6,725 nucleotides of DNA from Candidatus Altarchaeales archaeon (GCA_014729705.1 WJJK01000373.1:1-6725), one strand, 5' to 3'; positions 1-6,471 are shown, counted from the stretch's first letter. Notes: generated by a model from the letters alone, not told the origin. Made by a program: numbers and translations.

Positions 1-637
1 GTATCATGGTGGTAAGTGTTATGAAAAAAATCAGCACACCCCCCAACCCCCCTAATATGTTGCCTACTTTAGTCAACCCCTCGCCTTCCACGTCGGATAA
101 AGTCAAGGCTACTTTAACCGCTTCATAGGGGGATCCGAATATGGCTGCAGAGGCGGTGAGGAATATGATTCCTGTGAGGAATGTGTAGCGGATTAATGGT
201 TGGTTTTTTATGATACCCCCTAACTCCGTTAACACCGACGGTTTAACCCCTAGCGTCCTTTTTAAATTCAGATTCAACCATAGACCGGTATCCTGGCCTT
301 TTTGGATTATGTGGTCTCCCTCAATACTTTCCTCGGTCAAGCCTCCGTCAAGGTTCGTTTTTATGTCTTCTGCAAGATCCTCCTCCAGCAGGACAGACAT
401 TGCCTTCTCACATTCTCGGGGCGATAGGTCAGTCTCTTTTTTTATGTTTAAAACCAAATCCAACACTAATTGCCTGAACTCCTCTTCATCCAGTGTTTCC
501 TCGATTAGGTTGCGTATGTCCTGCCCGCCCCGGCCGGATTCGCTGATTCTGCGCATTAACGCGTCTATAAATGATTTCCGGATTAGGTTGTAGTTGACGT
601 TTGAGAGAATCCGCCTGCCTTTCTCGTTAACGGCCAT
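1..637 (-). CDS. Unrecognised membrane protein, partial (runs off left edge)
   Basis: The minus-strand frame is open from an ATG at 637-635 to the window edge, giving 212 codons with no stop; the C-terminus lies outside. I do not recognise the family. Residues 1 to about 145 are soluble, charged and predicted mostly helical, with acidic stretches such as IEETLDEEEF (45-54). A hydrophobic segment follows at about 150-168, then a polar loop (about 169-190), then a glycine-rich second hydrophobic segment from about 194 (ILGGLGGVLIFF) that continues to the edge. This suggests a helical cytoplasmic domain followed by at least two membrane spans. It starts 19 bp after the stop of the GT-C gene, with no promoter or clear Shine-Dalgarno between, so it is probably in the same transcript. 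A link to that enzyme's pathway is inference from position only. The plus-strand ORF over this stretch is a shadow. Confidence 0.72.
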   Translation of the reverse strand, partial: MAVNEKGRRILSNVNYNLIRKSFIDALMRRISESGRGGQDIRNLIEETLDEEEFRQLVLDLVLNIKKETDLSPRECEKAMSVLLEEDLAEDIKTNLDGGLTEESIEGDHIIQKGQDTGLWLNLNLKRTLGVKPSVLTELGGIIKNQPLIRYTFLTGIIFLTASAAIFGSPYEAVKVALTLSDVEGEGLTKVGNILGGLGGVLIFFITLTTMI

Positions 638-656
638 ATTGAATCCATAGTTTTTT

Positions 657-2747
657 TTATTGTATTTGGTATATGACGTCGGTTCCTTGATAAATTATTT
701 TGAAGCCGGGGTGGGCTGCCAGGTTGTTGGCGAATGATTGGTATTTTTGCATGCATTTTTTTTCGTCTTCCTCAAGGTGGATGCATTGGGTTAGGCATTC
801 GGCGCAAAGTATCGTGTGGCTGTATCCCTTGGATTTCAGGAATAGGTGGATTTCCTCTGGGGTGCGTTCAAGCATGTGCGGTCCGCTGTAGTCTTCTTTG
901 AATCTCATCCACGGGTGGCTCCATCCGCGGAACATTAGGATGTCGCGGTCCCACGGGCGGCTTAGTTTATCCATCCCCAAAACCATGTCGTCTTTCATGC
1001 ACATCGGGTAAACCGGCGTGTCGGGGGATAGGCTTAATAGCGCGATATAACCCTCTAGGTGGCCTGGAACTTGATTGAAGAAGTCGGTGCCCCATACACT
1101 TGTTTGCACTTGGACCCGGGGGTAAAAGGAGGTCCATAGGACTCCAACCACGACGAGGGAGAGGAATATTAGGCTGAGGGGTCTGACTTTCCTATCCCCT
1201 ATGATGAGGGTTATTTTATCCAGCTTCCTTTTAGCCTCAAGCACGCCCCAAGCTGAAAAAAAAGCTATGGGCAGGGTTATAAGGTACCAGAACCTGCCTC
1301 CGTAGAAGTAAATCGGCAGGGCCCATGATTCGAGGGCTGTGAAGTAGAAGAGGGCTATGAGTAGGAGTAGAGGTATGAAATATGTAGTACCTAACAGGGT
1401 TTTCCTGTAACTAACCAAAGCCCAAACCACCGATAAAACAAACAAACCCATCAACACCAAGCCCACCGTATGGTGCAAGGCTATGTTGCCATAGGGTTTG
1501 GCAAAAAAGAAGTCTTCAACAGGATAGGTCCTTTTCTCCGCGCCGAAACGAAGGAAAGCAGCAAACCCCTCCTCCCCGTATAATTCGTCGATGCCATCCA
1601 TCTTACCTGACCCCTGACCCCAGTATTCAAGGTACACCGGCACCCAATAAACGAGTAAAGAAAGCAGTAACCCTGCAGCCCCGACCGCGAAAACCTGGGA
1701 CTCAAACCTGCGTTTCTTAAACGAGCGCACAAGGAAATAAAGCAGAAAGGTTATGCCATAGACGGGGGCTATTATCGCTTGCACCACCATCAAAGACGCA
1801 GTCTGAAGTACCGCAGGCAGAACCCACCGCCTATCCGAACCAACGAATTCAAGTATGTATAGGGCTGGGAAAAACAATACATAGCCCATAGAAAACGCCC
1901 AGAGAAAGTGGCTGGGGTAGCTGGGCGAGATCGAGAGGAAGAAGGATCCAAGCAACGCGAGATCCATGTTTCCGGTTAATTTCTTTGCGAAAAGATAAAA
2001 CCCGACCACCCCCAGAGAAGCGATGAATGCCGTCATAAACTTCATGCTGAATTGACAAGACGGGTTAATCTGGTGATACAACGCCAGAACCCCGTCGTAG
2101 GTTGGGGGGTAGGGCTCGAGGGTGTGGCTTACGGGTAGGCCTTCAGGCAGTTTATACGTCTTCATGTAGGCTAAGTATTTCACGCCCGCGCTATGGCGCC
2201 AGCCATCCCCGTCCTCAATCCAGGGATAAACGTAGGAGCCGTGTAATAGGAGGAACAAGACAGAGCAGGAAAGTAAAACCGCAGCTAAAGCGTAGAGGGA
2301 TTCTTTAGAGAAATTAATGGAGGAAGCAATAGAAGGGTTCTCTGAAAGCCGCCTATAAAGGGAGTGGAGGGGAACCATCAAAGACAAGACAAGATATATT
2401 CTTATGTCAAGCGGAATAGGGAGGCTGCGGCTGAGTATCAAAGAGATTATGGGGAAACACGAGAATCCAACCACAATATAGGCCAGTTGAGCTGTAAACA
2501 GATCCCCCTCCAACCTGAGGTTGCGTGTGAATGTATAGCCTAAACCCCAAAAAAAAACCACTACCAAAAGATAAGCTGTGGCGTTTAACAGGGGGTTCGA
2601 GTAGTCGTTTAACTTGATCTGGGGCTTACCCTCCGCATCCGGCAGAAACGTGTTTTTCGGGTAGGAGGAAAACATGTAAGTCAGCGAGACTAAGATAATT
2701 AGCGCGAAAAAAACACCCAGAATCCGCCTAAAATCCTTATTAATCAT
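657..2747 (-). CDS. GT-C-like multi-membrane glycosyltransferase with cysteine-containing C-terminal domain
   Basis: A 696-residue integral membrane protein with about 13-14 hydrophobic segments, starting at residues 8-28 and 54-74 and ending near 485-504 and 523-541. The first long extracytoplasmic loop carries an acidic motif, EDGDGWRH (178-185), then LPEGLP and YPPTYDG (213-219). That is the layout of GT-C enzymes, which transfer sugars from lipid-phosphate donors outside the membrane. A conserved-looking Arg is in YGGRFWY (482-488). Residues from about 542 form a soluble domain with Cys583 and a CX2CX3CX9C cluster (Cys648, 651, 655, 665). The WWDYG motif of oligosaccharyltransferase AglB/STT3 is absent, so this is not AglB; a PMT-like or PTPS-related-domain archaeal GT-C protein fits better. 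The ATG is the first possible start, since an in-frame TAA lies 12 nt upstream. Donor and acceptor are unknown. It is transcribed divergently from the GGPP synthase. Confidence 0.7.
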   Translation of the reverse strand: MINKDFRRILGVFFALIILVSLTYMFSSYPKNTFLPDAEGKPQIKLNDYSNPLLNATAYLLVVVFFWGLGYTFTRNLRLEGDLFTAQLAYIVVGFSCFPIISLILSRSLPIPLDIRIYLVLSLMVPLHSLYRRLSENPSIASSINFSKESLYALAAVLLSCSVLFLLLHGSYVYPWIEDGDGWRHSAGVKYLAYMKTYKLPEGLPVSHTLEPYPPTYDGVLALYHQINPSCQFSMKFMTAFIASLGVVGFYLFAKKLTGNMDLALLGSFFLSISPSYPSHFLWAFSMGYVLFFPALYILEFVGSDRRWVLPAVLQTASLMVVQAIIAPVYGITFLLYFLVRSFKKRRFESQVFAVGAAGLLLSLLVYWVPVYLEYWGQGSGKMDGIDELYGEEGFAAFLRFGAEKRTYPVEDFFFAKPYGNIALHHTVGLVLMGLFVLSVVWALVSYRKTLLGTTYFIPLLLLIALFYFTALESWALPIYFYGGRFWYLITLPIAFFSAWGVLEAKRKLDKITLIIGDRKVRPLSLIFLSLVVVGVLWTSFYPRVQVQTSVWGTDFFNQVPGHLEGYIALLSLSPDTPVYPMCMKDDMVLGMDKLSRPWDRDILMFRGWSHPWMRFKEDYSGPHMLERTPEEIHLFLKSKGYSHTILCAECLTQCIHLEEDEKKCMQKYQSFANNLAAHPGFKIIYQGTDVIYQIQ

Positions 2748-2783
2748 TTCACTGATTTTTTACCCCGCTTCACTGCCTATTCA

Positions 2784-2836
2784 TTAACCTGTACGCAAAT
2801 AAATAGGTTAACCTGCTAATCAATTTCCCTTAACCG
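2784..2836. repeat. Three TTAACC words at two-turn spacing, one inside a 10-bp palindrome
   Basis: TTAACCTG occurs at 2784-2791 and 2808-2815, and TTAACCG at 2830-2836; the starts are 24 and 22 bp apart, about two helical turns. The middle copy is the right half of the perfect palindrome AGGTTAACCT (2805-2814), which abuts the candidate TATA box. A second word, TTCACTG, repeats at 2748-2754 and 2769-2775, 21 bp apart. These could be regulator sites covering both divergent promoters. Chance is not excluded for such short words. Confidence 0.4.
2797..2806. promoter_or_regulatory. AT-rich element, candidate TATA box for one or both divergent genes
   Basis: AAATAAATAG is the most TATA-like element of the 92-bp divergent intergenic region. 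Read rightwards it lies about 34-43 bp before the GTG of the GGPP synthase, predicting a start of transcription near 2828 and a leader of about 12 nt. Read leftwards (CTATTTATTT) it would give a leader of about 27 nt for the GT-C gene. Use in both directions is inference. Confidence 0.42.
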
Positions 2837-2839
2837 AAA

Positions 2840-3823
2840 GTGGACGTGAAAAAAGTTTTAGCGGATAGGAAAAAAAAGATAGACCCCGTCTTAATGCAGT
2901 ACAGCAAGTCAGAAGAAAGACTCGCCGAGATGGTGTCACACCCCATCACCTCAGGGGGCAAAAGGCTTCGCCCGGCACTGGTTTTACTTTCCGCAGAAGC
3001 CCTGGGAGCAGGTGAAGACGATTTATTGCCCGCCGCCGCATCAGTGGAACTGCTTCACACATTCACCCTAGTCCACGACGACATAATGGACCATGACCTG
3101 CAGCGTCGCGGCACCCCCACAGTCCACAGCATATGGGGTTTGGAGTTAGGCATACTCGTGGGGGACGTACTTTATTCCTCCGCATTCAACGCTCTTCTTG
3201 ACATGCAGAAAAGCCAACCCAAAGAGACTGTTTTGAAGGCCATCGGAGTTTTGGTGGACGCCAACACGAAGCTCCAACAAGGCCAGCTACTTGACATGCT
3301 ATTCGAAAAACAAGAGAAAGTCGAGTTAAACGAGTACCTTAGGATGATTAAATGGAAGACAGCTGTGTTGATGTCGGCATCCACACAGATAGGTGCGATA
3401 TTCGCGGGTGCAGACGAAAAACAATACAACGCCCTAGGAGACTACGGGGAGAACCTGGGTATGGCCTTCCAAATCAAAGACGACCTGCTTGATTTAACTG
3501 GAGACGAAAAACAGTTAGGCAAGCCGGTGGGATCCGACGTGAGGAAAGGCAAACGCACTTTGATGGTGGTGCACGCCCTCGAAAACACCGAGGAAAGACA
3601 GCTCAGGCTTATGCGAGAAGTCTTAGGCAATAGAGAGGCCAGCACAAAACAGATGCAGGAATTCATTGAAACATTAGAGGGCATAGGATCCATTGAATAC
3701 GCTGAAAATAAACTTAAACATTACGTGGAGTCAACAAGAAATGCCTTAGAGGATTTAAGTGAATCCCCTGCCAAAGACGCATTAGAGGGTTTGCTGGATT
3801 TCTCGATTAAGCGGAGCAGCTGA
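2840..3823 (+). CDS. idsA: Geranylgeranyl diphosphate synthase (archaeal short-chain trans-prenyltransferase)
   Basis: A 327-residue cytosolic enzyme that condenses IPP with allylic diphosphates, supplying the C20 (possibly C15) chain for archaeal membrane lipids. Family motifs occur in order: GGKRLRP (39-45), the first Asp-rich motif DDIMD (80-84) followed by RRGTPTVH, QQGQLLD (146-152), KT (173-174), FQIKDDLLD (210-218, second Asp-rich motif) and KGKRT (236-240). The first motif is the short DDxxD form. The fifth residue before it is Phe75 and the fourth is Thr76, the arrangement known in archaeal C20 synthases such as that of Sulfolobus, where this Phe limits chain length. GGPP is therefore the likelier main product. 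The start is GTG: an in-frame TAA lies 6 nt upstream, so no longer form exists; GTG at 2846 is an alternative. No clear Shine-Dalgarno. It is followed 2 bp later by the isomerase gene. Confidence 0.93.
   Translation: MDVKKVLADRKKKIDPVLMQYSKSEERLAEMVSHPITSGGKRLRPALVLLSAEALGAGEDDLLPAAASVELLHTFTLVHDDIMDHDLQRRGTPTVHSIWGLELGILVGDVLYSSAFNALLDMQKSQPKETVLKAIGVLVDANTKLQQGQLLDMLFEKQEKVELNEYLRMIKWKTAVLMSASTQIGAIFAGADEKQYNALGDYGENLGMAFQIKDDLLDLTGDEKQLGKPVGSDVRKGKRTLMVVHALENTEERQLRLMREVLGNREASTKQMQEFIETLEGIGSIEYAENKLKHYVESTRNALEDLSESPAKDALEGLLDFSIKRSS
3812..3815 (+). promoter_or_regulatory. Weak Shine-Dalgarno of the isomerase gene
   Basis: GGAG lies within the last codons of the GGPP synthase, 10 nt before the isomerase ATG at 3826. 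Its position and the 2-bp gap between the genes suggest translational coupling. Confidence 0.4.
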
Positions 3824-3825
3824 GA

Positions 3826-4803
3826 ATGATTTCCCAGAGAAAAGACGATCACCTGAATCTATGCGTAAATGAGGAGGTTGAATGCGGGGACCCGGGATTC
3901 GATGATGTGAGGCTCAAACACAGCTGCCTGCCGGAGGTATCCTTCAATGAAATTAACACTGAAACCCGGTTTTTAGACAGGAACCTGGATTTCCCGTTCA
4001 TAATTGAGGCGATAACCGGGGGAACCAAGAGGTCGGGAAAGATAAACAGGGATCTGGCTAAAGTCGCAGATGAACACGGGCTTGGATTCGGTGTGGGAAG
4101 CCAGAGGATAGCCATCGAAAACCCTAAGCTTGCGGAAACCTTCAAGGTTCGAGGGGTGGCTCCCGACGTCTTCCTGATAGCTAACCTGGGGGCTGTGCAG
4201 TTGAACTACGGCTTCAAAGCTAAACAATACCAGGAGGCGGTGGACATGATAGAGGCGGATGCTCTGGCCATCCACGTGAACCCCCTTCAGGAGGTGCTTC
4301 AACCTGAGGGCAACAAAAACTTCCAGAATCTTGGGGAGAAGATCGATGGATTACGCGATGAAATTAATGTTCCGATTATTTTAAAGGGGGTTGGATCGGG
4401 TTTGAATGCGTGTGAAGTCGTTGATTTAAACGTAGACGCCTTCGACGTCGGCGGGGCGGGAGGCACCTCATGGGGCCTCATAGAATCCCGTCGTTCAGGC
4501 AGATTCAGAAGCGTCTACGGGGACTGGGGGATACCCACAGTGGAATGCCTGCGACGATTCAGAGACTGCGGAAAGCCTGTAATCGCCTCAGGCGGCGTTA
4601 GAAGCGGGCTGGATGTGGCTAAATCCCTGGCTTTAGGCGCGGATGCCGCGGGAGCAGCGCTTCCAATACTCTCCGCATGGTCAAATAAGGGTGTGGAGGG
4701 TGTTGAGTGTTGGATTCAGAATCTCGTGGAAGACTTTAAGGTCGCGATTTTTTTAACCTCCTCCCGAAACACAAGGCAGCTGAGAGACAAACTGTGTGAT
4801 TAG
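3826..4803 (+). CDS. fni: Isopentenyl-diphosphate delta-isomerase, type 2 (FMN-dependent)
   Basis: A 325-residue soluble flavoenzyme with a TIM-barrel fold, interconverting IPP and DMAPP and so providing the starter for the neighbouring prenyltransferase. Type 2 signatures occur in order: RKDDHL (5-10), ITGGT (63-67), GVGSQR (89-94), ANLGAVQL (119-126), HVNPLQEVLQPEGNKNF (150-166, with the substrate/Mg region Q159 and E161), DVGGAGGTSW (207-216), WGIPT (234-238) and ASGGVRSG (254-261, phosphate/FMN loop). It is slightly short for the family (usually about 330-370). One oddity: the usual K-E-V/S-G element after the central strand reads KGVG (187-190), with Gly where Glu is normal. The GGPP synthase ends 2 bp upstream, a tight operon. 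GuaB- or LldD-like flavoproteins share the barrel but not the RKDDHL and QPEG motifs. Confidence 0.94.
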   Translation: MISQRKDDHLNLCVNEEVECGDPGFDDVRLKHSCLPEVSFNEINTETRFLDRNLDFPFIIEAITGGTKRSGKINRDLAKVADEHGLGFGVGSQRIAIENPKLAETFKVRGVAPDVFLIANLGAVQLNYGFKAKQYQEAVDMIEADALAIHVNPLQEVLQPEGNKNFQNLGEKIDGLRDEINVPIILKGVGSGLNACEVVDLNVDAFDVGGAGGTSWGLIESRRSGRFRSVYGDWGIPTVECLRRFRDCGKPVIASGGVRSGLDVAKSLALGADAAGAALPILSAWSNKGVEGVECWIQNLVEDFKVAIFLTSSRNTRQLRDKLCD

Positions 4804-4815
4804 TTTTTTATAAGG
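4804..4815 (+). promoter_or_regulatory. TATA box of the DUF211-DUF357 operon
   Basis: TTTTTTATAAGG directly follows the isomerase stop codon. The TTTATA core (4807-4812) predicts transcription starting near 4835 and a leader of about 10 nt before the ATG at 4847, which has no Shine-Dalgarno, in keeping with short-leader archaeal mRNAs. The T6 run could also help terminate the upstream transcript, as archaeal terminators are T-rich. Confidence 0.65.
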
Positions 4816-4846
4816 ATGTTCCCATATTTTCTCCTGTGAACAAATA

Positions 4847-5146
4847 ATGAGTGAATTACGAAAACTTGTATTGGATGTGCTCAAGCCCCATGAACCGGAC
4901 ATCACCGTATTAGCTCGGAGGGTGTCGGAGCTTGAGTCAATCGACGGCGTGAACGTAAGCGTCTATGAAATAGATCAAAAGGTTGAGAATGTTAAACTCA
5001 CCGTGGAGGGGAGGTTCAACGACTTCGAGGAGATCAAGAAAGTCATACTGGATATTGGGGCTACAATCCACAGCATAGACGAGGTTGTGGCAGGCAAGAG
5101 AATCATTTTCGAGGAGGAAACCCTCCATGACAGGGAGAAGGAGTAG
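4847..5146 (+). CDS. DUF211 family protein
   Basis: A 99-residue soluble protein matching the archaeal DUF211 family almost end to end. The N-terminus reads RKLVLDVLKPHEPDI (5-19), followed by the spaced elements IDGVNVSVYEID (32-43), VKLTVEG (49-55), a DFEEIKKVILDIGA helix, and the hallmark IHSIDEVVAGK (74-84). The family is small, has a ferredoxin-like alpha/beta fold, and its biochemical role is unknown as far as I know. The acidic tail (EEETLHDREKE, 89-99) lies beyond the conserved core; its codons also hold the Shine-Dalgarno and first codons of the next gene, overlapping it by 20 nt. A TATA box about 35 bp upstream makes it the first gene of its transcript. Confidence 0.88.
   Translation: MSELRKLVLDVLKPHEPDITVLARRVSELESIDGVNVSVYEIDQKVENVKLTVEGRFNDFEEIKKVILDIGATIHSIDEVVAGKRIIFEEETLHDREKE
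5111..5126 (+). promoter_or_regulatory. Strong Shine-Dalgarno within a small hairpin, deciding the DUF357 start
   Basis: GAGGAGG (5111-5117) ends 9 nt before ATG 5127 and fixes that start over an upstream in-frame ATG at 5085. GGAGG (5113-5117) can pair perfectly with CCTCC (5122-5126) over a 4-nt AAAC loop, so the site may be masked until ribosomes translating DUF211 pass through it. Confidence 0.6.
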
Positions 5147-5393
5147 CCATCCCGACTTAGAAGAGAAGCTTAAAAAGTATCTGGATAAAGCAAGACCCCG
5201 GTTCACTTCCGTCGAAAAAACAGAAGACAGCCTTAAGGCGGATAAACTAATATCTTCAGCCTTAAACTACTTCAGTGACGCCAACCACTTTTTTGAGGAA
5301 GGCAACTACGTGAACGCTCTCGCAGCCTTAGAATACGCGGAGGGGTGGCTTGACGCCGGCTGTGAACTCGGCTTCCTGGAAATAAAGGCCTAA
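5127..5393 (+). CDS. DUF357 family small helical protein
   Basis: An 88-residue, mostly helical soluble protein. The C-terminal half carries the DUF357 pattern: a helix with ALNYFSDANHFFEEGNYVNA (45-64), then LAALEYAEGWLDAGCELGF (65-83), matching the family's Y-x-x-DA-x-(Y/H)F ... G(D/N)YV-A ... YA-G-LDA signature. The molecular function is unknown. The start at 5127 is chosen for the GAGGAGG Shine-Dalgarno; a start at 5085 would add 14 residues, deepen the overlap with DUF211 to 62 nt, and lacks a comparable site. The 20-nt overlap implies co-transcription and coupled translation with DUF211. Its stop is followed by the next gene's promoter, so the pair forms a two-gene unit. Confidence 0.85.
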   Translation: MTGRRSSHPDLEEKLKKYLDKARPRFTSVEKTEDSLKADKLISSALNYFSDANHFFEEGNYVNALAALEYAEGWLDAGCELGFLEIKA

Positions 5394-5406
5394 AAAGGTT
5401 TTGGGG

Positions 5407-5416
5407 TTTATATAAA
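5407..5416 (+). promoter_or_regulatory. TATA box of the ssDNA-binding protein gene
   Basis: TTTATATAAA is a near-ideal archaeal TATA box. Transcription would start about 26 bp on, near 5438, leaving a leader of about 20 nt that contains the Shine-Dalgarno. It begins 14 bp after the DUF357 stop. Confidence 0.75.
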
Positions 5417-5445
5417 TTGGGCTCCTATACACATGCGCAGTTTGC

Positions 5446-5450
5446 GGAGG
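5446..5450 (+). promoter_or_regulatory. Shine-Dalgarno of the ssDNA-binding protein gene
   Basis: GGAGG lies 7 nt before ATG 5458, a good fit to the 16S rRNA 3' end, and supports this start. Confidence 0.7.
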
Positions 5451-5457
5451 GAAAAGG

Positions 5458-5874
5458 ATGTCTCGAAACATTGACATGAAGGTTGAGGAGTTAAGGCCTA
5501 AAATCAAGCGCATTAAAATCATATTCAAGGTACTTGAAACCCTTGAAACCAAACAAGTAGTATCCAGGCAGGACCGCACTAAACATAACGTCGCAGACGT
5601 TTTAGTAGCCGACGATACGGGCTCAATTATCCTCACGCTCTGGGATGAGGACATCGAACAATTCAGTGAGGGGGAGGTTTATGAAGTCAGCGACGCCTAC
5701 ACCAGCATATTCAAGGGCATGTTAAGGCTTAACATCGGCAGGTACTCCTCGGTTAAACGGTTGGAGGAACCAGTGGAAGTAAACCTTGAAAACAATGTTT
5801 CAGAAGAGGTCCATAAACAATACCTAAATAGAAGACGACGCCATGGCTTCGGGTCAGGGAGTTTCTGGCCGTGA
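5458..5874 (+). CDS. ssb: Single-OB-fold ssDNA-binding protein, Sulfolobus SSB-like
   Basis: A 138-residue protein with one OB fold at about 9-102 and a short tail. The order of elements matches Sulfolobus-type SSB: VEELRPKIKRIKIIFKVLE (9-27), ADVLVADDTGSIILTLWDE (46-64), EGEVYEVSDAYTSIFKGMLRLN (71-92). Trp62, Tyr81 and Phe85 sit where the Sulfolobus protein has the aromatic residues (Trp, Trp, Phe) that stack on DNA bases. It would coat single-stranded DNA in replication and repair. The tail (103-138) is mixed: acidic first, then RRRR (125-128) and a Gly/aromatic end, unlike the long Gly-Arg plus acidic tail of the Sulfolobus protein. It has its own TATA box and Shine-Dalgarno. Its last 21 bp overlap the convergent kinase gene. 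An RPA-like subunit name would also be acceptable. Confidence 0.88.
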   Translation: MSRNIDMKVEELRPKIKRIKIIFKVLETLETKQVVSRQDRTKHNVADVLVADDTGSIILTLWDEDIEQFSEGEVYEVSDAYTSIFKGMLRLNIGRYSSVKRLEEPVEVNLENNVSEEVHKQYLNRRRRHGFGSGSFWP

Positions 5875-6471
5875 ATCAACCTCTCTTTTCGCTTCAACCA
5901 ATCTCCTCCAAACCCGTTTAGGATCCTGATCCACAAGAAAAGAGACTGTGGAGGCCAGCTTTTGGGTTTCTTTCTCGTATTCTTGGACGTCGGTTGACGG
6001 CCCAAGCTTAAGCCAGGTGTCTCTAGTGTGTGTAACCAGTTGAAGCAGATCCTGTTTCTTGTTTTTTATGTCATCGTATTTATCCATGAAACCCTCCTTT
6101 AAGGCGTCCACCACCTGGTTTCGATCCACACCCTCCCTGAAGGAGTGCATGTACTTCAGATTCGAGAGTTCGCAGGAGGCTATCTCCTGGGTGTAGGGAT
6201 CCTGGGGTTGGAGGGTTTTATCAGGGTTGGGAGGTAACTCAAGGAACCGCTCCTTATCTATTCGAGTGAGTATGCGTGTCACCGGGTCGAATACGTAGTT
6301 GCTTTGGTAGCCGTCCCGCAGACCGAATACGTAGCTGAATGCGGTGTGGAGTCCAAGTTGATAGGATATAACTATCTTGTGTTCTTCAAGAAGCTCGGGT
6401 CTGCGGTACATCAACTCGTTTAATGTGTAGCCCGGCAGCCGGTCCATAACGGTGTAGCTTAAATCATTCAT
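5854..6471 (-). CDS. Atypical (PI3/4-kinase-like) kinase, C-lobe part plus helical extension
   Basis: 205 residues. Near the start VMDRLPGYTLNEL (8-20) reads like a kinase hinge. GLRDGYQSNYVFD (50-62) then RID (70-72) follow the catalytic-loop and metal-binding layout of PI3/4-kinase-like enzymes: Asp53, Asn58 five residues on (as in DRHxxN), and Asp72 for the IDFG aspartate. These would be the catalytic base and metal ligands. The glycine after the last Asp is replaced (IDKE). From about residue 110 the protein is charged and helical, possibly coiled coil, ending without further motifs. On its own it lacks the ATP-binding N-lobe, which is encoded just upstream in another frame; the ATG overlaps that ORF's stop (ATGA), with GGAG 8 nt ahead. 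Substrate, protein or small molecule, is unknown. Confidence 0.62.
   Translation of the reverse strand: MNDLSYTVMDRLPGYTLNELMYRRPELLEEHKIVISYQLGLHTAFSYVFGLRDGYQSNYVFDPVTRILTRIDKERFLELPPNPDKTLQPQDPYTQEIASCELSNLKYMHSFREGVDRNQVVDALKEGFMDKYDDIKNKKQDLLQLVTHTRDTWLKLGPSTDVQEYEKETQKLASTVSFLVDQDPKRVWRRLVEAKREVDSRPETP

Noticed and set aside
39..52. Possible G-quadruplex: two G6 runs on the minus strand
   Set aside because: The runs encode the GGLGG stretch of a membrane segment with GGG/GGT codons. There are only two G tracts, so a stable three-tetrad quadruplex is not expected.
210..593. Plus-strand ORF of 127 codons
   Set aside because: It is the shadow of the minus-strand gene at 637-1. It is Ser/Arg-rich with no family pattern, and the opposite frame reads as a sensible helical and membrane protein.
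657..2747. Oligosaccharyltransferase AglB/STT3
   Set aside because: Size and topology are broadly similar, but the WWDYG catalytic motif is missing and the loop motifs fit other GT-C enzymes better.
3172..4481. Minus-strand ORFs of 60-109 codons across the isoprenoid genes
   Set aside because: They are opposite-strand shadows of two well-identified enzymes, with no family motifs.
5085..5126. Longer DUF357 start at ATG 5085
   Set aside because: It has no good Shine-Dalgarno and would overlap DUF211 by 62 nt. The ATG at 5127 has GAGGAGG at proper spacing, and family similarity begins after it.
5697..6005. Minus-strand ORF of 102 codons across the ssb/kinase junction
   Set aside because: It is an out-of-frame shadow overlapping both identified genes and has low-complexity basic composition.
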